In this document: in pieces, positions 49,305-58,475 of the stretch
Position numbering within the stretch: position 1 is the stretch's first letter
How the letters are laid out: every line of letters begins with the position of its first letter
The notes under the pieces: generated by a model
Databases searched by the model: none
Told to the model about the DNA's origin: nothing
Seen by the model: the letters and a program-made list of their open reading frames with translations, nothing else
Assembly: GCF_002632875.1 (NCBI RefSeq)
Contig: NZ_NJCX01000006.1
Span: forward strand, 74,663-138,662
Length of the DNA: 64,000 nt
DNA from: Xenorhabdus kozodoii
GTDB lineage: Bacteria; Pseudomonadota; Gammaproteobacteria; Enterobacterales; Enterobacteriaceae
Direction: 5' to 3'
Position numbers and translations under genes: made by a program

Positions 49305-50408
49305 CTAATAGTTAGCCTTTAACCAATCGGTATATCCTTTTGCGCCATTACCGAAATAGGCATCATTATTTACATCAACTAGTTCAATACCGTAGCGTAG
49401 ACGCTCTACTAAATCGGGATTGGAAATAAATGGCCGCCCGAATGCAACTGCATCCACCTTCCCTTCCGCACGACGGGAAATCGCCATTTCAAAGTCATAG
49501 TTGTTATTACCAATATAAGCTCCGTCGAACAGCGATCTGAGTGCATCCAGATCAATATCTTCAGGAACATCACGGTTTCTCCCTGTTGTTCCTTCAACAA
49601 AGTGGAGATAAGCTAGCTTGAATTTATTGAGTTGCTGAATTAAATAGCCATAAGTGGCCATCACATTACTATCAAGAGGCGTATTTCCTACTTCGATTGT
49701 GACTGGAGATAACCTGATACCAACTCGACCTCCACCCCAAACCGAGGTTACCGCTTTAACAACTTCGAGAACCAATCTGGCTCGATTTTCAATTGAACCA
49801 CCATACTGATCGGTACGATGGTTAGTGGAATCACGCAGAAATTGTTCCAATAGATAATTGTTAGCTGAATGAATTTCTACACCATCGAATCCTGCACGTT
49901 TAGCGCATTCTGCTGCATGTCTATATTGTTCAATGATATCGGGGATCTCATCAGTTCTAAGTGCTCGCGGCATAGAAGATTTTTCAATACCACGATGAGT
50001 ATAAACATTGCCGGTTGTTTTAATAACCGATGGCGCTACCGGTGCTTCCCTATTTGGTTGCAGATCAACATGTGAGAAACGGCCGACATGCCACAATTGC
50101 ACGACAATCTTGCCACCAGCAACATGAATAGCATCTGTCACTTTTTTCCATCCTGCTACCTGATCTTCGGTCCAGATACCAGGTGTCATGGCATAACCTC
50201 GTCCCTGTGATGAAATATTAGTTGCTTCTGAAATGATTAAACCGGCACTTACACGCTGAACATAATATGTCACATTAAGTTCGTTCGGAATCCCCTCTTC
50301 ACCTGTGCGAGAGCGTGTTAACGGTGCCATGGTAATACGATTGGAAAGCTCAATTTCACCTAATTTGGTCGGTGAGAAAAGATCGGTTCGAAGACTATTA
50401 TCAGTCAT
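49305..50408 (-). CDS. Old yellow enzyme family FMN-dependent ene-reductase
   Basis: NADPH- and FMN-dependent reductase of activated C=C bonds or nitro compounds. 367 residues in a TIM barrel: TMAPLTRSR near 26-34, the substrate-binding pair His180/Asn183 in EIHSANNYLLEQFLRD, DQYGGSIENRAR, and the phosphate site DAVAFGRPFISNPDL. Related to NemA. AGGAAA lies 8 bases before the ATG. Confidence 0.92.
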   Translation of the reverse strand: MTDNSLRTDLFSPTKLGEIELSNRITMAPLTRSRTGEEGIPNELNVTYYVQRVSAGLIISEATNISSQGRGYAMTPGIWTEDQVAGWKKVTDAIHVAGGKIVVQLWHVGRFSHVDLQPNREAPVAPSVIKTTGNVYTHRGIEKSSMPRALRTDEIPDIIEQYRHAAECAKRAGFDGVEIHSANNYLLEQFLRDSTNHRTDQYGGSIENRARLVLEVVKAVTSVWGGGRVGIRLSPVTIEVGNTPLDSNVMATYGYLIQQLNKFKLAYLHFVEGTTGRNRDVPEDIDLDALRSLFDGAYIGNNNYDFEMAISRRAEGKVDAVAFGRPFISNPDLVERLRYGIELVDVNNDAYFGNGAKGYTDWLKANY

Positions 50409-50588
50409 AATATTTTCCTAATATTGATATTTTAATAATTGATGTAATCACATGCTGAAATTTTCATTCTTCCGATACGAAATGGAATAATATTTACAAT
50501 GAGGAAAAAAATAAAATTTAGCAACAATTTTGATATGGGATTATTAATAATTAGGAACAAATATAATTCTGCATAAACTTAAAAGTAA

Positions 50589-50711
50589 TACAACAAGTGG
50601 ATGGTTCGTTTGCAAGATAATAAAAATGGGAACTATATGCTAACCAACATTCTTACAGATGATTTGATGAGCGCACGAGGTCTATTTAAAGCCGCGATGT
50701 TGCGGCAATAA
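50589..50711 (+). pseudogene. Possible 3' gene remnant upstream of the ene-reductase
   Basis: A frame of about 40 codons (NKWMVRLQDNKNGNYMLTNI, then LTDDLMSARGLFKAAMLRQ) ends at 50711. It looks like a protein C-terminus, not noise, but has no clear start. The rest of the gap 50409-50719 shows nothing else. Confidence 0.3.
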
Positions 50712-50719
50712 AATAAATT

Positions 50720-51157
50720 TTATGCGGGAATATTTTCAGCGATGTTTTCAACTACCTTAAATTCGATCACAACAATTTCCATGTCGGGTGAAAAATCACC
50801 AACCCTTTCGAAAAAACGTTGATGCTCCAATTGCCAATGAAGCAAACTTCTGTCGCCCTCGCCTTCTTTCCCTGCCAGTTCTTCTGTCATTTCAGAAAAT
50901 TGCATTAAGTGCATAGCTCTGACTCTGGCAATGCAAACTGGATGTTCTTTACTATCAGAGACAATATAATGCTTGCCAACTGCAATTTTATCTTCGTCTG
51001 ATTCATAAGAATGGAAAGAACACGTTGTTGCTGTTTTTATTCCTTTTGCAATCAATTCAGCCAATTCATCGTGCATGGAAGGGGAATCACCCAATACCCA
51101 ATGCCCTGCTTTTGGATATTTGCTTTCAATTAACGCCATAATGCCATTTGTTTTCAT
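50720..51157 (-). CDS. ASCH-domain protein
   Basis: ASCH domains resemble PUA domains and bind RNA or modified nucleosides; the E. coli member YqfB acts as an amidohydrolase. About 145 residues. The motif GIKTATTCSFHSYESDE with a conserved Lys/Thr lies at about 40-56, and the beta-barrel segment GKHYIVSDSKEHPVCIARV follows. The longer frame to 51169 starts with TTG; I chose the first ATG, although its ribosome site is weak. Confidence 0.8.
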   Translation of the reverse strand: MKTNGIMALIESKYPKAGHWVLGDSPSMHDELAELIAKGIKTATTCSFHSYESDEDKIAVGKHYIVSDSKEHPVCIARVRAMHLMQFSEMTEELAGKEGEGDRSLLHWQLEHQRFFERVGDFSPDMEIVVIEFKVVENIAENIPA

Positions 51158-51235
51158 CGTATCTTGCAAGATGCTCCCTATGTATGTTTAGGCGGTTAGC
51201 AAACCGCCTATAGGATAATTTAATGAAAATTCACT

Positions 51236-52567
51236 TTATTTAATTTGATGCAGAACATCACCCACTGCATCAAACAGACGATCAAGATCATCAACTTTAG
51301 CATTGAACATGGGACCAAATTGTAACGTATCACCACCAAAGCGGACGTAAAAACCCGCTTTCCATAGTGCAATACCCGCATCAAAAGGCCGAACAGCGGC
51401 ATCTCCATCCCGTGGAGCGATCTGAATGGCGCCCACCAGCCCACAGTTACGAATATCCACAACATTTGGACAATGATTCAGTGCATGTAATTTTTTTTCA
51501 AAATGCGGTGCCAATTCCGCAGATTGTTGAGGAAGGTTTTCTTTTTCCAGTAGCTCCAAGGAGGCCAGCCCCGCCGCACAGGCAACGGGATGACCTGAAT
51601 AGGTGTAACCGTGGCTGAACTCGATCATGTGCTCTGGTAGCGACTGTGACATAAAGGCATCGTAGATCTGACTGGATGCAATGACTCCCCCCAGAGGAAT
51701 TGCGCCGTTAGTGATTTGTTTGGCAAAGTTGAGAATATCTGGGGTTACACCAAAATATTCAGCACCACTCCAGCACCCCAATCGCCCGAAACCAGTAATG
51801 ACTTCATCAAAAATCAGTAAGATATCATGTTGGGTACAGATTTCCCGCAAACGTTGTAGGTAACCTTGTGGCGGGATAATAGCACCAGCAGATCCAGAAA
51901 GTGGTTCAACGATAACCGCGGCGATATTACTGGCGTCATGCAATTCAATGAGTTTCAGAAGTTCATCGGCCAGTTCAGGGCCACCCGTCGATGGCACCCC
52001 CTTAGTAAAAGCCATATTAGGTTGTAATGTATGGGGAAGATGGTCGACATCCATAAATTGACCAAACATTTTGCGATTACCCCCAATACCGCCAAGACTG
52101 GTTCCCGCAATATTGACGCCATGATAACCGCGCGCCCGACCGATAAATTTAGTTTTTGCCGGTTGCCCTTGAAGCCGCCAATAAGCACGGGCTATTTTTA
52201 CAGCGGTATCGGCAGCTTCTGAACCTGAGCTGGTAAAAAATACATGATTTAAATCACCCGGCATAAGGCGGGTGATTTTATCTGCCAACTTAAATGACAG
52301 AGGATGTCCATGTTGGAAACCAGGGGAATAATCTAATGTACCCAGTTGTTCTGCAACAGCCTGACGGATCTCAGTGCGTAAATGTCCCGCTCCACACGTC
52401 CATAACCCTGATAAACTGTCATAAATTCGACGACCTTGATTATCAACCAACCAGTTTCCTTCTGCTGAGATAATTAAACGTGGATCTTGTTGAAAATGAC
52501 GATTGGCACTGAACGGCATCCAATGTGCTTTAAAATTCAGTGCTTGAAGATAATCATTATCTGACAT
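51236..52567 (-). CDS. Class III (omega) aminotransferase
   Basis: PLP enzyme, likely an omega-amino acid:pyruvate aminotransferase. 443 residues: FTSSGSEAADTAVKIARAYW near 111-130, GYHG at 147-150, IFDEVITGFGR with PLP-binding Asp254, and Schiff-base Lys283 in FAKQITNGAIPLGGV. GAGGGG precedes the ATG. The ASCH gene lies about 80 bases downstream on the same strand, but a functional link is not evident. Confidence 0.92.
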   Translation of the reverse strand: MSDNDYLQALNFKAHWMPFSANRHFQQDPRLIISAEGNWLVDNQGRRIYDSLSGLWTCGAGHLRTEIRQAVAEQLGTLDYSPGFQHGHPLSFKLADKITRLMPGDLNHVFFTSSGSEAADTAVKIARAYWRLQGQPAKTKFIGRARGYHGVNIAGTSLGGIGGNRKMFGQFMDVDHLPHTLQPNMAFTKGVPSTGGPELADELLKLIELHDASNIAAVIVEPLSGSAGAIIPPQGYLQRLREICTQHDILLIFDEVITGFGRLGCWSGAEYFGVTPDILNFAKQITNGAIPLGGVIASSQIYDAFMSQSLPEHMIEFSHGYTYSGHPVACAAGLASLELLEKENLPQQSAELAPHFEKKLHALNHCPNVVDIRNCGLVGAIQIAPRDGDAAVRPFDAGIALWKAGFYVRFGGDTLQFGPMFNAKVDDLDRLFDAVGDVLHQIK

Positions 52568-52790
52568 TTTTTAACCCCTCGCACAAGGTTGTAACAAAGA
52601 GCTTGCAATGAAACCAAGCCCAAGTTAAACCTCAATGATCGAATTATTCGTGATGAGTTTACTGACGTAGCTGAAACTAACCAATAAGAGTCTATCTTGA
52701 CTGTCTTTATAAATATATGACGTTTTTGCTCATTGATAACTTTGATTATGGCTAGCCTGGTGCAGTAAGATTGGCATCCAATCGTAAGAA

Positions 52791-53249
52791 TTGATCTGGA
52801 TCATTAACTTGATATCATTTTTTCGTCTTTCACAACGCAGAACACCTGCCGCTATTGCCCTACTGGCGATTTTGATGCTGTTCATTGCTCCGGTGGTGTC
52901 AAAAACACTGGAGCATTACCGTGAGGGAATAAAAAATGAAATAAATCACTGCATGCCGATGTCTGACATGCAAAATAACAATAGCCATCACCAGGCATCA
53001 TCACCGACGCACACTATGGGTCATCATGGTGTCGCTCATATCCATATGGGATTGTTGGATGATATCGCGTGTGGTTACTGTCAGCTCCTGATTGACCTGC
53101 CGTTATTGGGCGGTTTTGTCTCTTGCGTTCTGTTGACCTTAAGGGCGCCTCAAGAGCCACCAGCATCACGTTTTTCCGGCCCAATTATTCGGTTGTTCTA
53201 CGGCGAATCACAACCCCGCGCGCCCCCCTTAATGAGTTTGTTTACTTGA
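52791..53249 (+). CDS. DUF2946 protein, possible copper-related partner of the adjacent receptor
   Basis: 152 residues: an N-terminal membrane or signal segment (about 17-37), then a His/Met-rich stretch (HCMPMSDMQNNNSHH and HTMGHHGVAHIHMG), and a C-terminal DUF2946 hydrophobic region with CGYC. Such metal-ligand-rich segments suggest copper binding, and the TonB-dependent copper receptor follows 92 bases later. No early ATG exists; TTG at 52791 is the likely start, with some uncertainty. Confidence 0.75.
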   Translation: MIWIINLISFFRLSQRRTPAAIALLAILMLFIAPVVSKTLEHYREGIKNEINHCMPMSDMQNNNSHHQASSPTHTMGHHGVAHIHMGLLDDIACGYCQLLIDLPLLGGFVSCVLLTLRAPQEPPASRFSGPIIRLFYGESQPRAPPLMSLFT

Positions 53250-53341
53250 AGATTTGCTTTGCCTTACGCAGATTGTATTGCAATTTATTCATTTTTAAAC
53301 AAATTCCAACGCTGAATTTGTTGCTCATTAAGGGATTTTTT

Positions 53342-55339
53342 ATGTCTACTACACAATTATTTCGTATAGCTCCTCTGACAGCAGCTTTAACTCTTGCACT
53401 TGCCATACCAACGGGTGGCTGGGCTGCCAATGCGGAACATTCCAAAGATACAAAAGGAACGCATATTGCCCATGATAATGAAACTGTGATAACCGTAACT
53501 GCACCGGCAATCTCACCACTTGAGGTATTTTCTTCACTAAAAACGCCCCGTCAACCCGTGCCTGCCAGTGATGGTGCTGATTATTTGAAAACCATCCCCG
53601 GTTTTTCACAGATCCGTAACGGTGGTACTAACGGTGATCCAGTATTTCGCGGTATGTTCGGTTCTCGCCTGAGAATGCTGATTGATGACAGTGAAATTTT
53701 GGGTTCTTGCGGCGGGCGTATGGATGCGCCAAGTTCTTACATTTCACCAGAAAATTACGATGTTCTGAGTTTAGTCAAAGGCCCACAAACTGTACTTTGG
53801 GGGCCGGGAAATTCAGCGGGAACTATCCGTTTCGAGCGTATTCGCCCGCAGTTTGAACAGGCTGACGCTCAAGGTAATATCAGCACAGTGATTGGATCTA
53901 ATCATCGTTGGGATGGCAATGCTGATCTCAGTATTGGTAATGAACTGGGCTATATCCGCTTGATCGGCAATAAATCCCGCTCCAATGATTATAAAGATGG
54001 TGATGGCAAACGCGTTCCTTCCCGTTGGGATAAATGGAATACTGATATCGCATTGGGCTGGACACCTGATAAAAATACGTTACTGGAATTAAGCGCTGGA
54101 CAAGGTGATGGTGAAGCCCGTTACGCCACGCGCGGTATGGACGGTTCCCAATTTAAGCGCAAAAGTTTTGGTGTGCGTTTTGAGAAATCTAATATTGGTG
54201 ACGTGTTTGATAAATTCGAATCCAATTTTTATTACAACTACACCGACCATGTGATGGATAACTATTCCATGCGCCACTCAGAAAAGAAGATGGTTTCAGA
54301 ACCCGATCGCCTGACAATGGGTGGCCGTATGATGGGAACTTGGATTTGGGAAGATTTCAAGTTACAAAGCGGTATAGATATGCAAACTAATGTTCACGGT
54401 ACCAACACCGATCGTAAAATGGCTAAAGCGGAAAGAAAGGGATGGGTGAAAAACACCCGTTTCCGTGATTACGGTATTTTTAGTGAATTAACCTGGGATG
54501 CAACTGAGCAGAGTAAAGTGATCGGTGGTGCCCGTTTAGATCGTGCTACAGCCTATAAATATGCCACCCAACAAGAGCGTAAAGAAACCCTGCCCGCTGG
54601 CTTTATTCGGTTTGAGCATAACCTAAAAGATGCCCCTATCATGTTCTATGCCGGCGTGGGTTATACCGAGCGTTTCCCTGATTACTGGGAGCTGTTTTCA
54701 GGAAAAGCGAACGAAAATGCTTTCACTAAGATAAAGACCGAAAAAACGACCCAGTTAGATATCGGGACTCAATATAACGACAACCATCTGAAAGGTTGGG
54801 TGTCAGCCTATATAGGTAAAGTGAATGACTTTATCCTGTTCGATTATGACAACAACACTGACCGCAACGTGAATGCCACTATTATGGGCGGAGAAACGGG
54901 GATGGCTTATAAGTTTAATGAAAACTGGAAAACCGATGCCAGCCTGGCGTATTCCTGGGCGCAAAATAACACTAATCATCGTCCATTACCGCAGATCCCG
55001 CCTTTGGAAGCACGTTTTAGCCTGACCTGGGAACATGGTGATTGGACGAGCAGTGGTTTGCTGCGTCTGGTAAATAGTCAACATCGGGTAGCCATTAATG
55101 AAGGTAACGTAGTCGGCAAAGACTTTGATAGCAGTAAAGGCTTCGCCCTTCTATCTGCCAATGCAACCTATAAAGTGACTCAAAACATTCAGGTCAGTGC
55201 CGGGGTTGATAATCTTTTTGATAAGACCTATAGCGAGCACCTCAATTTAGCGGGAAATAAGGGGTTTGGTTATTCCGGCAACACGGCAATAAACGAGCCA
55301 GGGCGGACTTATTGGGCAAGGGTTAATGTTAAGTTCTGA
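53342..55339 (+). CDS. TonB-dependent copper receptor (OprC/NosA family)
   Basis: Outer-membrane gated barrel that takes up copper. 665 residues: signal peptide to about residue 30 (ending GGWAAN), TonB box-like ETVITVTAP, plug domain with GGTNGDPVFRGMFGSRL and the family signature GSCGGRMDAP...VKGPQTVLWGPGNSAGTIRF, then the 22-stranded barrel ending WARVNVKF with terminal Phe. AAGGGA precedes the ATG at 53342. The upstream extension of the frame overlaps the DUF2946 gene and is not coding. Confidence 0.93.
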   Translation: MSTTQLFRIAPLTAALTLALAIPTGGWAANAEHSKDTKGTHIAHDNETVITVTAPAISPLEVFSSLKTPRQPVPASDGADYLKTIPGFSQIRNGGTNGDPVFRGMFGSRLRMLIDDSEILGSCGGRMDAPSSYISPENYDVLSLVKGPQTVLWGPGNSAGTIRFERIRPQFEQADAQGNISTVIGSNHRWDGNADLSIGNELGYIRLIGNKSRSNDYKDGDGKRVPSRWDKWNTDIALGWTPDKNTLLELSAGQGDGEARYATRGMDGSQFKRKSFGVRFEKSNIGDVFDKFESNFYYNYTDHVMDNYSMRHSEKKMVSEPDRLTMGGRMMGTWIWEDFKLQSGIDMQTNVHGTNTDRKMAKAERKGWVKNTRFRDYGIFSELTWDATEQSKVIGGARLDRATAYKYATQQERKETLPAGFIRFEHNLKDAPIMFYAGVGYTERFPDYWELFSGKANENAFTKIKTEKTTQLDIGTQYNDNHLKGWVSAYIGKVNDFILFDYDNNTDRNVNATIMGGETGMAYKFNENWKTDASLAYSWAQNNTNHRPLPQIPPLEARFSLTWEHGDWTSSGLLRLVNSQHRVAINEGNVVGKDFDSSKGFALLSANATYKVTQNIQVSAGVDNLFDKTYSEHLNLAGNKGFGYSGNTAINEPGRTYWARVNVKF

Positions 55340-55360
55340 TACTCTCTATTCTTAAACCTA

Positions 55361-55394
55361 TCCCGCCCTGGCTTATGTCAGGGCGGATCTTTTT
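55361..55394 (+). terminator. Terminator of the copper receptor gene
   Basis: Stem CCGCCCTG / CAGGGCGG with an 8-base loop, then ATCTTTTT, 22 bases after the receptor stop. Confidence 0.88.
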
Positions 55395-55438
55395 AAGAAA
55401 AGCGATAATTCATCGCGATTATCAAGAAATTTTCAGCT

Positions 55439-55930
55439 TCAGCCAGTTAATTCATGAGTCAACAACCAATGCCGCAACAGTGTGGCAAGCTGCTCTTGCT
55501 GGGTTTCTGTCAAAGGTTCGAGGATCGCTTTTTGATTTTGTACATGGCTTTCCACGGCCTTGTCTATCAACGCCTTTCCTTCTTGAGTCAAAAAAACCTT
55601 ACAGCTACGTCGGTCTTCTTCGTTGGCAATACGGCCAATCAATCCTCGCTGTACCATATGTTCAATACGGGTGCTCATTGCCCCAGAAGTTAGCATAACG
55701 GATTGATACAGTTCAGTCGGTGTAATTGGTCTGTTATTACGACGCAGCGTCGCAAGAATATCAAATTCTATGGCACTCAGGCCGTGTTGTTTGAAGGCAC
55801 ATTGCAGGCGTTGTTCAATAATTTTGTTGACGCGGCATAACCGTCCAATGACGCCCATCGACGACGGATCAAGGTCTGGGCGTTGTTGTTCCCACTGTAT
55901 CAGTAATCGGTCAACGTGATCGTACTTCAT
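55439..55930 (-). CDS. MarR-family transcriptional regulator
   Basis: 163 residues from MKYDHVDRLLIQWEQQRPDL. Winged helix at about 55-120 with LSAIEFDILATLRRNNRPIT and the wing RIANEEDRRSCKVFLTQEG. AGGGA lies ahead of the ATG at 55930; a first in-frame ATG at 55948 lacks a ribosome site. It is divergent from the DMT transporter and FMN reductase genes, which are plausible targets. Confidence 0.9.
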   Translation of the reverse strand: MKYDHVDRLLIQWEQQRPDLDPSSMGVIGRLCRVNKIIEQRLQCAFKQHGLSAIEFDILATLRRNNRPITPTELYQSVMLTSGAMSTRIEHMVQRGLIGRIANEEDRRSCKVFLTQEGKALIDKAVESHVQNQKAILEPLTETQQEQLATLLRHWLLTHELTG

Positions 55931-56059
55931 GCACTTTTCCCTATTCATTTTATTTCGACAAAAAGATACTTGATAAAAATCAATTAGGCTATTATTTTAA
56001 TTTATCTTTATAAAAAGATACTTTTTAAAGTGATATGTGCGAAGGGTAATTTAACGTTA

Positions 56060-56164
56060 TATACCAATCTAACTTCAAGTTGCCGTTTGCAAACCAACGA
56101 GAGTGTTTATATCTCCACGCTACGCGGGGAGATATAAGACGCATCTTGAAAGGCGATTGGTATA
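56060..56164. repeat. MITE-like palindromic repeat, copy 2 (105 bp)
   Basis: Same ends (TATACCAAT ... ATTGGTATA) and same internal palindrome as copy 1, with only a few differences, in the same orientation. It lies between marR and the DMT transporter gene, 56 bases before the latter's start. Confidence 0.88.
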
Positions 56165-56220
56165 AATATTGAAAGACGGACATTAAGGATGAAAAATGTA
56201 CAAATTGGAAGCGCGGCAAC

Positions 56221-57138
56221 ATGGTAGAAATTAAATCTATTCGGAATGTTTTATTGACTGCATTGGCCCCGATTATTTGGGGAAGCACCTACATTATTAC
56301 AACAGAAATATTGCCACCTAACATGCCATTGCTGGCTTCTACCGTCAGAGCATTACCTGCTGGTTTATTATTACTGTTACTTTGCCGTACTGTACCCAAA
56401 GGAATTTGGTGGTTACGTATCATGGTACTGGGCTTGCTCAATATCGGTGCTTTCTTCTATTTCCTCTTTGTTGCAGCGGGGCATCTTCCAGGAGGAACGG
56501 CATCTTTAATCATCGCTTGCCAACCCATCATTGTTATCTTATTAAGCACTTTCATATTGAAAACTTCCCTCACAATAAAACACGTTATTGCGGCGATATT
56601 GGGAATTATTGGGATCTGCTTATTGGTATTAAATGCAACCACCAGCCTGAATTGGCAAGGCGTTATTGCAGGATTTGTAGGATGTGGCTGTATGGCGTTA
56701 GGTGTTGTGCTTACCAAATATTGGCATCGTCCCACTAACTTGTCATTACTCAGTTTTACTGGCTGGCAATTAACTTTTGGCGGCTTAATGTTATTGCCTG
56801 TCTCCATTTTCATAGAAGGTTTACCGCAACATCTTACTGTGACCAATATTCTCGGTTACGGCTATTTATGCATATTTGGTGCCGTGTTTTCTTATATTAT
56901 CTGGTTTCGAGGAATTGAAAAGTTGCCCGTAGTGACAATCTCTTTTTTGGGATTTCTGAGCGCGTTATCTGCTTGTGTTTTAGGTTACTTATTTCTAAAG
57001 CAAACATTTTCCTTGTTTCAAATGCTCGGAGCATGCACGATAATTATTGCTGTTTGGCTTTCGGTTCCACGAAGCCAGGCAGGAAAAACCGATAATCCTA
57101 CAACTCAATTAACCAGTAAAAAAATAACAGGAAAATGA
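56221..57138 (+). CDS. EamA/DMT-family transporter
   Basis: Inner-membrane exporter with about ten membrane segments in two EamA halves. 305 residues; first half opens APIIWGSTYIITTEILPPN, second half GVIAGFVGCGCMALGVVLTK. Substrate unknown (amino acids or small metabolites in relatives). The downstream reductase starts directly after its stop, so they form one transcript. Confidence 0.9.
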   Translation: MVEIKSIRNVLLTALAPIIWGSTYIITTEILPPNMPLLASTVRALPAGLLLLLLCRTVPKGIWWLRIMVLGLLNIGAFFYFLFVAAGHLPGGTASLIIACQPIIVILLSTFILKTSLTIKHVIAAILGIIGICLLVLNATTSLNWQGVIAGFVGCGCMALGVVLTKYWHRPTNLSLLSFTGWQLTFGGLMLLPVSIFIEGLPQHLTVTNILGYGYLCIFGAVFSYIIWFRGIEKLPVVTISFLGFLSALSACVLGYLFLKQTFSLFQMLGACTIIIAVWLSVPRSQAGKTDNPTTQLTSKKITGK

Positions 57139-57735
57139 ATGAAACTGACTATCATTTCAGGCAGTCAACGCCCAGATTCTCATAGCCAACGCATCGCCCG
57201 GTATTTGCAAAAATTGAGTGGCGAACAGGGTTTTACCAATATAGACTTTTTCGATCTCTCCAATGTGGAATTGCCATTACATGATGGTTATACAACAGAT
57301 ATATCAGCGGAATCTCATCCCTGGCAAGCCATTGCACATTATTTAAAAGAGAGCGAAGCATTTATCTTTGTGACGCCTGAATGGCATGGAATGGCGACAC
57401 CGGCATTGAAGAACTTTCTATTACATTGCTCTATAGCAGAATTGGGTCATAAGCCAGCATTATTAACAAGTGTATCAAGTGGAATTAACGGGGTTTATCC
57501 TCTTTGTGAATTAAGGATGACAGGTTTTAAAAATAATCACGTCTGTTTCTTACCTGACCATTTAATCTTCCGTCAGGGGGAAAGCCTGATTTCAGAGGAT
57601 CTGATTTGTAACGATGAGACATTTGAAGGCCGTGTTAACTATACGCTGAAACTACTTAAATCTTATGCTAATGCATTGAAGCAAGTTCGTAAGGATGTTG
57701 GCGAAGAAAGCGAAAACTATTTGTATGGTATGTAA
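57139..57735 (+). CDS. NADPH-dependent FMN reductase family protein
   Basis: Flavodoxin-fold reductase, 198 residues. FMN-binding start LTIISGSQRPDSHSQRIA (3-20) and the segment FVTPEWHGMATPALKNFL near 77-94 define the family. Physiological acceptor unknown. It directly follows the DMT transporter (TGA then ATG). Confidence 0.88.
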   Translation: MKLTIISGSQRPDSHSQRIARYLQKLSGEQGFTNIDFFDLSNVELPLHDGYTTDISAESHPWQAIAHYLKESEAFIFVTPEWHGMATPALKNFLLHCSIAELGHKPALLTSVSSGINGVYPLCELRMTGFKNNHVCFLPDHLIFRQGESLISEDLICNDETFEGRVNYTLKLLKSYANALKQVRKDVGEESENYLYGM

Positions 57736-57762
57736 ATAAGACCCCGTTCTTTCCGCATAAAT

Positions 57763-57786
57763 CTCGGCTCAAATTTTTGAGCCGAG
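57763..57786 (+). terminator. Hairpin after the FMN reductase gene
   Basis: Arms CTCGGCTCAAA and TTTGAGCCGAG, 11 bp perfect, 27 bases after the stop. No strong T-tract. The remaining gap to 58024 is AT-rich without a gene. Confidence 0.55.
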
Positions 57787-58024
57787 AATAGTATCCCTAG
57801 CCAAATCTACGCCCCTTATTTTTATCGAATAAACGACCAATTATCATTTATCTGTATAAAAACACAGTGTACCGTATTTTTGGCATTTTTGTTTAAAAAT
57901 AAAACACGCCTTGCTTTCAATTTCCCCGAATAGATTAAAATATCAACTCGCCTATCCTTTCACCTTATAATAAAACCTCTCTTTAAGGCCTTCGGGTAAT
58001 AGACAAGAGAGAGACAGAAATTAT

Positions 58025-58468
58025 CTACCTTTTTAGACCCATAAAATACTCTTGGCACCCAGTGTGTTTATCGATTTCTTCGCTGACAACATAAAAACCT
58101 TGCGATAAGTAAAACTCATAACTTGCCTGGTTTTGCTGATAGACCGATAACGTAAGTTCAGTTCTTCGATTTTTGGCATCATTGACTAACGCCTTGCCAA
58201 TGCCTTGCCCCTGTTTATCCGGTGATACAAAAACTGCGGCCAAACTATTTTCGTGGAGTGCATAAAAACCGACAACGTCCACACCCTGTAAGTAGACATA
58301 AACTTCTGAAGCTGGAATATAGATATTCCTCATATTTTTTACTTGTGATTGCCAAAATTTAGCCGCCACAAAATGATGGGCTTTGATAGAGGCTTCCAAC
58401 CAAATAGATAGAACGGCATCCATATCTGCTTCTGTAAATGGTCTGATCACTGTTTTTACTATCCCCAT
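58025..58468 (-). CDS. GNAT-family N-acetyltransferase (YiaC-like)
   Basis: 147 residues: N-terminal VIRPFTEADMDAVLSIWLEA, and the acetyl-CoA-binding motif AAVFVSPDKQGQGIGKALV at about 77-95 (Q/RxxGxG). Resembles E. coli YiaC, a lysine acetyltransferase, but the substrate here is unknown. Starts 7 bases after the MFS gene stop, so cotranscribed. Confidence 0.88.
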   Translation of the reverse strand: MGIVKTVIRPFTEADMDAVLSIWLEASIKAHHFVAAKFWQSQVKNMRNIYIPASEVYVYLQGVDVVGFYALHENSLAAVFVSPDKQGQGIGKALVNDAKNRRTELTLSVYQQNQASYEFYLSQGFYVVSEEIDKHTGCQEYFMGLKR

Positions 58469-58475
58469 GGTTAAC

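Noticed and set aside
52575-52597. GTTGTAAC core to the right of dif, in the polarity expected for the other side of the fork trap
   Set aside because: Only the octamer matches; the conserved G at position 6 and most flanking bases are missing, so it is unlikely to bind Tus.
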